Shown piece after piece: positions 7,955 to 14,593 of a DNA stretch of 64,000 nt. Within the stretch, counting starts at the first letter, position 1, and every line of letters starts with the position of its first letter. Both the position numbers and the translations under genes were made by a program. The notes beneath the pieces are model-generated. The model was not told where the DNA came from, ran no database searches, and worked only from the letters and a program-made list of their open reading frames with translations. This stretch comes from CAYPTB01 sp964413535 (GTDB lineage Bacteria > Planctomycetota > UBA1135 > GCA-002686595): contig CAYPTB010000058.1 in the NCBI GenBank assembly GCA_964413535.1, positions 1-64,000 of the forward strand, given 5' to 3'.

Positions 7955-8460
7955 CCGTCGTCGGTGTAGTGGCTCGTACTGCCGTCGATCGACAGCCGGC
8001 CGGTTTCGGCCTCGACGTGCACGATGCGCTGGTCGCCCTGGAACTCGAGCGTGATGCGCGCGCCGGTCTTCGGCACGCCGCGCGTGTCGTACAGCAGGGT
8101 TTCGCCTTCCCCGAGCGCCACGTCGGTGATTCGTACGCCGCGGAAGACGGCATCGCGGTCGTAGGAGCGGCGGAGCTCCGTCGCCTCGCCGAGCTCGTAG
8201 ATCCCGTCGTCGATGCGGTAGCCGTCACCGGCCTCGTCGAACTGCACTTGCACGTCCCGGCTGATGTAGGCGGCGCGGTTCTGCGCCGCGCGCAGGTCCT
8301 TCGCGAGCAGGATCGCGGCCTTCTCGAGCGTGACCTCCGCGCGCTCGAAGAACGACGGAACGGCGAGCGACGCCACGGCCGCGATCAACACGAGCGCCAC
8401 GACCAGATCGGTGAGCGTGAAGCCTCCGCGGACGCTCTCTTGTTTGCCGATTCGGATCAC
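7948..8460 (-). CDS. Type IV prepilin-like protein (GspH/FimT-like)
   Basis: The 170-aa product has a class III signal: a short basic leader, cleavage site GG|FTLTDLVVALVLIAA, and a hydrophobic helix to about residue 35. A helical stalk with RAEVTLEKAAILLAKDLRAA follows, then a beta-rich C-terminal domain as in GspH/FimT minor pseudopilins. Residue 5 of the mature form is Asp instead of the nearly invariant Glu (FTLTD not FTLxE), an unusual but charge-conserving change. Prepilins are processed by PilD and assembled in the inner membrane; no other pilus or type II secretion gene is in the window. ATG 8460 follows a purine-poor leader, so the start is chosen on signal layout. Confidence 0.85.
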   Translation of the reverse strand: MIRIGKQESVRGGFTLTDLVVALVLIAAVASLAVPSFFERAEVTLEKAAILLAKDLRAAQNRAAYISRDVQVQFDEAGDGYRIDDGIYELGEATELRRSYDRDAVFRGVRITDVALGEGETLLYDTRGVPKTGARITLEFQGDQRIVHVEAETGRLSIDGSTSHYTDDGY

Positions 8461-8861
8461 GGGCCTCTGCGGAGTCCTTCGGGCCGTGCGAGCCCAGAGA
8501 TCCTAGCCTGCATCCCTCTCCAGCCGCCGGCTGCAACGCCGCAATTCCCGGCATCGGCTGCGTTGGGCTGGGTCGCCCGCCTGGCATCTACCAGCACTTG
8601 CGACGTTTCATTCGCCATCTGGTGAGAGAGGCAGGGAGGGATACGCGGGTTGCGGCCGGGAACGGCGTGTCGCGTTTCGCCGTCGGGCTGGCCGTCGGCA
8701 ACCCGCGCGAGGCCGCCGCGATCCCTCCGGCGCCGAGTGCTGGCCCGGGGTCCTTTCGGTTTCTCTGCTCGGCGCTCTTGAGATCGAGGCGGCCGGCGGC
8801 CGGAAAGCCCTTCGCCTGGGACGAAGGTCCGAAGACCCAGGCATCCCGGAGGCGAAGCGGC
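8461..8861. other. Intergenic region between flotillin and prepilin genes
   Basis: About 400 bases. The right end carries a hairpin that may terminate the NfeD-flotillin operon (listed separately). The left end must hold the prepilin promoter. No coding pattern or other motif was recognised. Confidence 0.45.
8810..8842 (-). terminator. Candidate hairpin terminator after flotillin
   Basis: GCCTGGG (8814-8820) and CCCAGGC (8836-8842) form a perfect 7-bp stem with a 15-base loop about 20 bases past the flotillin stop. Flanking CTTCGCC/GGCGAAG segments could extend it or compete with it. There is no T tract, so termination is only suggested. Confidence 0.35.
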
Positions 8862-10526
8862 CTACTCTTCGGCGTCCGCCGTTCCCGCTTCGCCCTTCGA
8901 GCTCTTCGAGCCCTTGCGTTCCGGGGGTTGCGCGGCGGCGCCGTCGCGCGCGGAGGCCTTCTCGTCCACCAGCTTCGCGAAGTACTCGGGCATCTCGACG
9001 CCGCCCACGTCCTTCATGATCTGCATCATGGGCGGGAGCGCGGCGCCGAGGCCGCGCAGGAATCCGGCCGCGCCGCCGCCGGCCGCCCCGTTCCCGCCGT
9101 CCCACACGACCACCTTGTCGAACTTCACGTTCGAGATGGCCTTCGCCGCCGTCTCCGACAGCTTGTCGAGGTGCTCGAGCATGAGCATCTGGAACGCGGC
9201 CTGAGCGCCGCCGCAAGCGTCGACGATGGCCTGCAGACCGAGACCCTTCTTCGCCAGGATCTCGTACTGACCGCGCGCCTCGGCTTCGAGCATGGCGTAG
9301 ATCGCCGACGCCTCGCCCTCGGCCTCGATGCGCCGTTTCTGCGCGGAGGCTTCCGCGTCGACGATCGTCTGCGCCTTCTCGGCCCGTGCGACCGACTCGA
9401 GCTCGGCGCGCTTCTCGGCCTCGAGCTTCTTCCCTTGCGCTTCGGCGGCCTTGGCCTGCGCCAGGTACTGCGCCTCGAGGACCGCGGCCTCCGCGACGCG
9501 CTTCTGGGTCTCGCCCGTCTTGTAGGCATCCGCCTCGCGCACCTTGAGCTCGGCGACCGAGGTCGCGATGGCCGCCTTCGACTCGTTCTCGCCGCTCACG
9601 GCGCGCGCGTCGGCGCTGGCGACCGCGATGCGCATCTCGCGCTCCGCCTCGCGGACCTGCGCTTCGCGCTGCAGGTCGGCCGCGCGCTCGCCTACTTGGC
9701 GCTCCTTCTCGAGGTCGGCGATCTTCACCGCGCGGTCCCGGGCTGCTTCGGTCGTGCCGATGTCGCGCGTCTTCTCCGCGTTCGCGACCTGGATGGCGCG
9801 CTCGCGCTGGGCGGCCGCCACGCCGATGGCGCCGAGCTTCTCCTGCTCGGCCACGTCGATCAAGGCCTGCTGGATGGCCTCCGACGCCGCCCGCCGTCCG
9901 ATCGCCTCGATGTAGCCGGACTGATCCGTGATGTCCTTGATGTTCACGTTGATCAGCACGAGGCCGATCTTCTTGAGCTCGGGCTCGAGCGAGGCCTGGA
10001 TGCTCGTGAGGAACACGTCCCGGTCGCGGTTGATCTCCTCGATCCGCATCGAGGCGATCACCTGGCGCAGTTGGCCGAAGATGATGTCCTCCGCCTGTTT
10101 GGTCACTTCCACCGCCGAGAGCCCTAGCAAGCGCTGTGCGGCGTTGGTCATCGAGGCGTCGTCCGTTCCGATCGCCACCGTGAAGACGCTCGGCACGGCG
10201 ACGCGGATGTTCTCGATCGAGAGCGCTCCCTCGAGCGGGATGTCGATCTGCATCGGGTCCAGCGAGAGGTACTCGTAATCCTCGAGGACCGGCCACACCA
10301 AGGCGCCGCCGCCGTGCAACGTGCGCGCGACGCGACCCTGCTTCGAGCGCCCGTAGATCACGAGGATGCGGTTGCTCGGGCAGCGCTTGTAGCGCCTCGC
10401 AAAGGCGATGAAGACGCTGAAGACGATGAGCGCGACCGCCAGAACGGCCAGGGTCAAGGGGATGTTCGACGCGTCGTTCGCGCCGCCGAAGAATCCCTCC
10501 TGTAGGAATGCCAACGTTCGATTCAT
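8862..10526 (-). CDS. floT: Flotillin-like SPFH membrane scaffold protein
   Basis: 554 aa with one N-terminal membrane helix (IPLTLAVLAVALIVFSVFIA), an SPFH domain (about residues 45-230, with NRILVIYGRSKQGRVARTLH and GALVWPVLEDYEYLSLDPMQ) and a long Ala/Glu-rich coiled coil (about 230-420) with the repeated AE-x-x-R pattern of flotillins. A Gly-rich tail follows and a charged end (KGSKSSKGEAGTADAEE). It is expected to form large cytoplasmic-face rings that organise membrane microdomains. The ATG at 10526 is chosen because GGAGG lies eight bases upstream; an in-frame GTG three codons earlier is less likely. It forms a two-gene operon with the NfeD-like gene before it. Confidence 0.93.
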   Translation of the reverse strand: MNRTLAFLQEGFFGGANDASNIPLTLAVLAVALIVFSVFIAFARRYKRCPSNRILVIYGRSKQGRVARTLHGGGALVWPVLEDYEYLSLDPMQIDIPLEGALSIENIRVAVPSVFTVAIGTDDASMTNAAQRLLGLSAVEVTKQAEDIIFGQLRQVIASMRIEEINRDRDVFLTSIQASLEPELKKIGLVLINVNIKDITDQSGYIEAIGRRAASEAIQQALIDVAEQEKLGAIGVAAAQRERAIQVANAEKTRDIGTTEAARDRAVKIADLEKERQVGERAADLQREAQVREAEREMRIAVASADARAVSGENESKAAIATSVAELKVREADAYKTGETQKRVAEAAVLEAQYLAQAKAAEAQGKKLEAEKRAELESVARAEKAQTIVDAEASAQKRRIEAEGEASAIYAMLEAEARGQYEILAKKGLGLQAIVDACGGAQAAFQMLMLEHLDKLSETAAKAISNVKFDKVVVWDGGNGAAGGGAAGFLRGLGAALPPMMQIMKDVGGVEMPEYFAKLVDEKASARDGAAAQPPERKGSKSSKGEAGTADAEE

Positions 10527-10534
10527 GCTCTCCA

Positions 10535-10539
10535 CCTCC
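10535..10539 (-). promoter_or_regulatory. GGAGG ribosome-binding site coupling NfeD and flotillin genes
   Basis: GGAGG abuts the stop codon of the NfeD-like gene and sits eight bases before the flotillin ATG. This implies translational coupling of the pair. Confidence 0.75.
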
Positions 10540-11141
10540 TACAGCCCTTCGACCAGGAACGTGTCTTCGGTCTTCATCTCGACGATCCGGCAATCGCTGC
10601 CGGAGGGCAGCGTCTCACCCGTGGTCACCGCGTCGAACTCGACGCTCCGGCCCTGCATCATCACCGTGATCTTGCCCTTGCCCGCCAGGGCGCCGGGGAT
10701 GCGCAAGTAGACGCGCGCCGTCTTGCCGAGCGCCTGCTTGGGCTCGAGGTTGCCCTGCGACTGGAGCCGCTGGAAGACGAGCATCATGTAAGCGACCAGG
10801 AACATGACCGACGAGCCCGCGGCGAAGGCCGCGAGGGCGCTGAGTCCGCTGCCCCAGCCGGCTTCCGTCCCGTACCACCCGACCAGGCCGAAGAGCGTCA
10901 GGAAGCTCGACATCGTGCGGATCGAGAGGAAGTTCGCCGATCCGTCCCCGGCGTCGAGGTCATCCGCGTCGACGTCGGCATCGATATCGGTGTCGCCGCC
11001 GATCCCGAAGAGGTTCAGGCCCGCCTGTCCGAGCAGCACCGTTCCGCCTGCCACCGCGCAGCCGATGTATACCTTGACGATCGTCCACTCGGAGAAGTGG
11101 TCCTTGAACCAGTTCAGAGCGTTCTGGAGGAAGCCATCCAT
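10539..11141 (-). CDS. NfeD-like protein (YuaF/NfeD1b type), flotillin partner
   Basis: 200 aa. The start at ATG 11141 (MDGFLQNALNWFKDHFSEW) follows AAGGAGG; a longer frame exists but lacks support. Layout: an amphipathic N-terminus, a membrane helix (VKVYIGCAVAGGTVLLGQAG), an acidic Asp-rich extracytoplasmic loop (TDIDADVDADDLDAGDG), two more helices, then a C-terminal OB-fold (ALGKTARVYLRIPGALAGKG ... DCRIVEMKTEDTFLVEGL). This is the short NfeD form without the protease domain, which is normally encoded next to flotillin, as it is here (12-bp gap). Together they probably form a lipid-domain scaffold. The OB domain is cytoplasmic in studied homologues. Confidence 0.88.
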   Translation of the reverse strand: MDGFLQNALNWFKDHFSEWTIVKVYIGCAVAGGTVLLGQAGLNLFGIGGDTDIDADVDADDLDAGDGSANFLSIRTMSSFLTLFGLVGWYGTEAGWGSGLSALAAFAAGSSVMFLVAYMMLVFQRLQSQGNLEPKQALGKTARVYLRIPGALAGKGKITVMMQGRSVEFDAVTTGETLPSGSDCRIVEMKTEDTFLVEGL

Positions 11142-11217
11142 CGTCGTTCCCCTCCTTCCGTCCGACGGGCGCCGCCGCGCCGAATCGCGCCGGCGCATTC
11201 TAACGGGATGGAAGCGC

Positions 11218-12111
11218 TCAGAAGATCCAAGTGAGCGAGGCGCCGAACACCGCGGCGACCTCGACACCGTCGTCGACGAGCTCCTCTCCGTCCGCGTCGA
11301 TCTCCAGGTTGCGGTCGGCCAGGCCTCCGAACAACTCGATGTCGAGACCCCTCGCGTGCCAAACGAGCCCGGCGAGTCCGCTGATCTCGGAGTCCACGAC
11401 GGCGGCGTCCCGCAGCGTATTCTGGTCCTTCAAACGGAACTGCCGCTCGTCGAGCCGCAGGCTGGCGTAGAGGTCCAAACGCTCGTTGGCGCGGTAGCTG
11501 GCGAGCAAGCCTGGATCGGCGGAAGCGATCACCGAGAAGCGCAGGTCGTCGGTGACGCGCCAATCCACGAGCGGCAAGGGGAAGAACTCGTCGTCCTCTT
11601 CGAGCCGCGTGCGTCCCGCGATCCCGAGGCCGAGCTCGAGCTTCTCGCTCGCGCGGAACAGGACGCCGAAAGCTCCTTCGCCGTACAGGCTTCCCGAGAG
11701 ACTCACGTCGTCCGCTCTCCCGGACACGAGCGACAGGTCGAAGAACCAGCGCCGCTCGTCGCTCCCGGATGTGTAAGTGCCTCGGAGCGTGTCGTCCTTC
11801 GCGTCGTCGAAGGGGTCGGGGATGAACAGCATGGCGCCCGACCCGAAGTCGTACTTCGACTCCTCGTGCCGGTACGAGACCTCGGCGAACCCGCCCTCAT
11901 CGTCCCCGGGCCAGGTGCGCGCCAGCGTGCCTCCCCAACGCGTGATCTTGAGCTGGCCGCCGTCATCGAAGTCGGCCTCGGTGTACGCTCGACCGTCGAC
12001 GCGGAGCGACCAATCCGGTTCGTCCCGGTCGCCGAAGAGATCCTGTGCGAAAGCAGGGGATGCGAGGACGGAGAGGGCGAGGGCCGAAGCCGCGTGCGTG
12101 TGGAGCTTCAT
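11218..12111 (-). CDS. Outer-membrane beta-barrel-like protein (DUF6268-like)
   Basis: 297 aa with a clear signal peptide (MKLHTHAASALALSVLASPA, cleavage at AFA-QDL). The mature part is a series of alternating amphipathic strands with aromatic girdle residues (ITRWGGTLARTW, RRWFFDLSLVSG, LRFSVIASADPGLLASY, LDLYASLRLDERQF). It ends ...GASLTWIF, with the C-terminal Phe typical of barrels inserted by BamA. The strand spacing and acidic turns fit a small barrel of the DUF6268/planctomycete type; no transport function can be assigned. It lies 76 bp downstream of the NfeD start on the same strand and may have its own promoter. Confidence 0.65.
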   Translation of the reverse strand: MKLHTHAASALALSVLASPAFAQDLFGDRDEPDWSLRVDGRAYTEADFDDGGQLKITRWGGTLARTWPGDDEGGFAEVSYRHEESKYDFGSGAMLFIPDPFDDAKDDTLRGTYTSGSDERRWFFDLSLVSGRADDVSLSGSLYGEGAFGVLFRASEKLELGLGIAGRTRLEEDDEFFPLPLVDWRVTDDLRFSVIASADPGLLASYRANERLDLYASLRLDERQFRLKDQNTLRDAAVVDSEISGLAGLVWHARGLDIELFGGLADRNLEIDADGEELVDDGVEVAAVFGASLTWIF

Positions 12112-12193
12112 CGTTCGCGCTTGGGGGGGGAGTTCGGAGCGGGGGCGCAGCATAGCGGGCGTCGGGTGCGGAAGCGCCGACTTCGGCTGCCGC

Positions 12194-13144
12194 TCAGCTG
12201 CCCTCGGCGAGGAGTTCGGCGAGTCGGGCCGCGTTGGCGCGCATGGCAGCGAGGTAGTCCCCCTGCGCCGGTCGATTCCCGCACGGATCGAACACCGCGA
12301 CCCGGACTCCGCGCCGGGCGAGCAGCTCGGCCGTCTGCGCCAGGGGCTCCCCTTCCCAGAGCATGACGGTGGCGGGGTGCTCCGCGAGGAGCGCGTCGAG
12401 CTCCGTCCACCCGGCCGCGTCCGGCGCCTCTCCGGGCTCCCAGTGGACGGACTCGAGGTTCAGCTCGAAGGCCCGCGCCAGGTACTGGTACACGGGATGC
12501 GAGGCCAGGAGCGGCCGGCGCGGCGCCTCCGCGAAGACCGCGCGGAGTTCGCGGTCGAGGTCGGCGAGCTCGCCGGCCAAGGCATCGAAGCCCGCGTGGA
12601 AGCCCTCCGCGCCGTTCGGACGCGCGCGCACGAGCGCGTCCCGCACGGCCTTCGCTTGCGCGGTCGCCAGCACCGGATCGAGCCACGTGGTGAAGGCCGT
12701 TCCCGAGTGCGAATGCGCACCCTGGGGTCCGTGGCTGTGCTCGACCGCGTTCTCGATCGCGATCAGCCGCTCGGCGAAGGACTTCGAAGTGTCGACCTGC
12801 GTCGCGAGCGGTAGCGAGGCTCTCTGGACCCACTTCTCGTAGCTCGCACCGTTTCGCAACACGAGGTCCGCGCGCTGGTAGTCGGCCACGACCGCGCGCC
12901 CCGGCGACCAGGACGCGGGATCCACGTCGGGCGGCGCGGGAAAGGTCACGTGGACGGGCTCACGCGAGCCCGCCGCCACGCGCTCCGCCATGAACGCGAG
13001 CGGATAGTTCGTGGTGTAGACGACGAGCGCGCCGGCCGGAGCGACGGAAGCCTCTTCCGCGGGCGAACTCTCGCGACTGCAAGCGACGAGCGCGACGAGC
13101 GCGACCATTGCGAGGAACTTCTTCGTCGGCGGAGTCGAGCTCAC
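12194..13144 (-). CDS. ZnuA-like metal-binding lipoprotein with altered ligand residues
   Basis: 316 aa of the cluster A-I (ZnuA/PsaA) substrate-binding family. The N-terminus is a lipoprotein signal (lipobox LVAC followed by SRES), so it is anchored to a periplasmic membrane face. Family segments are visible: VVYTTNYPLAFMAERVA, DLVLRNGASYEKWV, a His-rich loop (HSHGPQGAHSHSG), TTWLDPVLATAQA, LLASHPVYQYLARAFEL and VAVFDPCGN. Two positions that normally carry zinc-binding His are replaced: the usual DPH reads DPA, and the usual H-x-WLDP reads TTWLDP. Only the loop and ASHPVY histidines remain. No permease or ATPase gene is nearby. The start is GTG 13144, overlapping the SEC-C gene stop as GTGA. 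Confidence 0.8.
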   Translation of the reverse strand: MSSTPPTKKFLAMVALVALVACSRESSPAEEASVAPAGALVVYTTNYPLAFMAERVAAGSREPVHVTFPAPPDVDPASWSPGRAVVADYQRADLVLRNGASYEKWVQRASLPLATQVDTSKSFAERLIAIENAVEHSHGPQGAHSHSGTAFTTWLDPVLATAQAKAVRDALVRARPNGAEGFHAGFDALAGELADLDRELRAVFAEAPRRPLLASHPVYQYLARAFELNLESVHWEPGEAPDAAGWTELDALLAEHPATVMLWEGEPLAQTAELLARRGVRVAVFDPCGNRPAQGDYLAAMRANAARLAELLAEGS

Positions 13145-13632
13145 GCGCCCTTCCCGTGGCACTTCTTGAACTTCTTGCCGCTGCCGCACGAGCACGGATC
13201 GTTGCGCCCGAGCTTCGAGGCGCCATGGACGAACGGCGCCATCGGCCGTCGGACCTGGTGGTCGGCGTGTTGGCCCGTGCGCACCGCTTCGAGGAACTCG
13301 TCCTCGGTCTCCGCCAGCGCCCGGCGGATCTCGAAGGCGTCCGTCACGACCTGGGTCGCCTCGAGGTGTGCGAAGAACGCCGCCAACACTTCGGGGACGT
13401 GTCGGGCGAGCGGGTCCTTCGGCGCGAATCGGCTCGGCAGCGCGTGGCCGACCACCTCGTGCACGTCCTGGCCGTCGAGCAGACGCGGCTTCTTGCCGAG
13501 CTCCTCGTAGCAGATCGCCACGAACTCCTCCGCGATCTTGCGCAGCCCGTCGCGCTCGGGAACGGCGAGCGCGCGCGCCTGCGGCGAGTCGAGGAAGGCC
13601 GCGACTTCGAGGGCGATCTCCTTGGATGCCAT
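13141..13632 (-). CDS. SEC-C zinc-motif protein
   Basis: 163 aa. The last 25 residues are a canonical SEC-C motif (GRNDPCSCGSGKKFKKCHG), a Cys3His zinc-binding module also found at the end of SecA. The N-terminal 130 residues are predicted mostly helical and contain VVGHALPSRFAPKDPLARHV and EFLEAVRTGQHADHQVRRP; no named domain was recognised. SEC-C stand-alone proteins may contact ribosomes or SecB-like partners, but that is general knowledge, not shown here. ATG 13632 is the start. Its stop overlaps the start of the ZnuA-like gene, so the two are translated as a coupled pair. Confidence 0.8.
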   Translation of the reverse strand: MASKEIALEVAAFLDSPQARALAVPERDGLRKIAEEFVAICYEELGKKPRLLDGQDVHEVVGHALPSRFAPKDPLARHVPEVLAAFFAHLEATQVVTDAFEIRRALAETEDEFLEAVRTGQHADHQVRRPMAPFVHGASKLGRNDPCSCGSGKKFKKCHGKGA

Positions 13633-13929
13633 GGCTTGGGCAGGATAGCGCCGCTCTGGCCGCGGGCGGCGGCGAGCACGCTCTCCTACGAACCAGGGCG
13701 CAGTCGGCCGGGGATGGAGAGCGAATGGGGGGACGGGCGGAGGAGGCGCTACACTCCCTGCTCGCGAGACAAAACAGCGTCCGTCTCGGGGCCGAGGAAC
13801 TCTCCCCCATCTCCGTGGCGGGCTTGCGAGCCCAACTCGAACCCCACTCGAGCCCAACTCGAGACGGACTCTTTCGCCGCCACCGCCCGAGCGGGCGCTC
13901 GCTCCCTGCACTCCAAAGAGAGGATTCGC

Positions 13930-14526
13930 ATGCAGCACTTTCTCGCGTTCCACGTTCGCCTTCTCGCCTTCGGCGCGGCCGCCGCAGCGCTCGCGGCCTG
14001 CACCGCGGCTCCGCAGCCGACTGCGCCCGACGCGCCGGTTCCGGAGCAGCACCGAGCGATCACGACCGACAGCCTCGAACCGTACCAGTGCGGCAGCATC
14101 ACCCGCATGCACACGCTGGGAGGCGTCTTCCTCGCGAGCCAACCGGCGGCCGCCGACTTCGAGCAGGCGCAGAAGGGCGGCGTGCGCACCGTCATCGACC
14201 TGAGGCATTCGAGCGAGAACCGGGGCTTCGACGAGAAGGCCGTCGTGACCGGGCTCGGACTCGAGTACGTGTCGCTGCCCTGGAACGGCCCCGACGAGCT
14301 CACCGACCAGGTCTTCGATCGCTCACGCGAGCTGCTCGAGACCGCCGAGCGCCCGATCCTGCTCCACTGCTCGTCGGCGAACCGCGTGGGGGCCGTGTGG
14401 ATCCCCTGGCGGGTGCTCGACGGCGGCCTCTCCATCGAGGAAGCCGTGGCCGAGGCGAAGGTGATCGGCTTGAAGACGCCCGCCTTCGAGGAGAAGGCCA
14501 GGGCTTACGTCGAAGCCCACCGCTGA
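13930..14526 (+). CDS. Phosphatase-like lipoprotein (beta-lactamase-hydrolase-like/DSP fold)
   Basis: 198 aa. The signal peptide ends in a lipobox (LAAC|TAAP) and is followed by a Pro/Ala linker. The catalytic-like domain starts near SGSITRMHTLGGVFLASQPA (here CGSITRMHTLGGVFLASQP), the pattern of the BLH/DUF442 family of protein-tyrosine-phosphatase folds, with VRTVIDLRHSSEN and the P-loop LLHCSSANRVGA, an HCx5R active site. Substrate unknown. Cys, Arg and an upstream Asp (NGPDE) are all present, so it could be active in the periplasm. AGAGAGGA precedes ATG 13930. It converges on the aromatic fusion gene. Confidence 0.8.
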   Translation: MQHFLAFHVRLLAFGAAAAALAACTAAPQPTAPDAPVPEQHRAITTDSLEPYQCGSITRMHTLGGVFLASQPAAADFEQAQKGGVRTVIDLRHSSENRGFDEKAVVTGLGLEYVSLPWNGPDELTDQVFDRSRELLETAERPILLHCSSANRVGAVWIPWRVLDGGLSIEEAVAEAKVIGLKTPAFEEKARAYVEAHR

Positions 14527-14540
14527 GCCGACCGCGCGAC

Positions 14541-14554
14541 TGGGCCGAAGCCCA
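14541..14554 (-). terminator. UUCG-loop hairpin after the aromatic fusion gene
   Basis: On the minus strand the sequence reads TGGGC-TTCG-GCCCA, a 5-bp stem closed by C-G around an extra-stable UUCG tetraloop, 40 bases past the stop at 14594. There is no T run. It lies between convergent genes and could act in either direction. Confidence 0.4.
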
Positions 14555-14593
14555 TCCGTGAGGGGTTCGGAGCGCCGTGGAGGGCGCGCGCGC

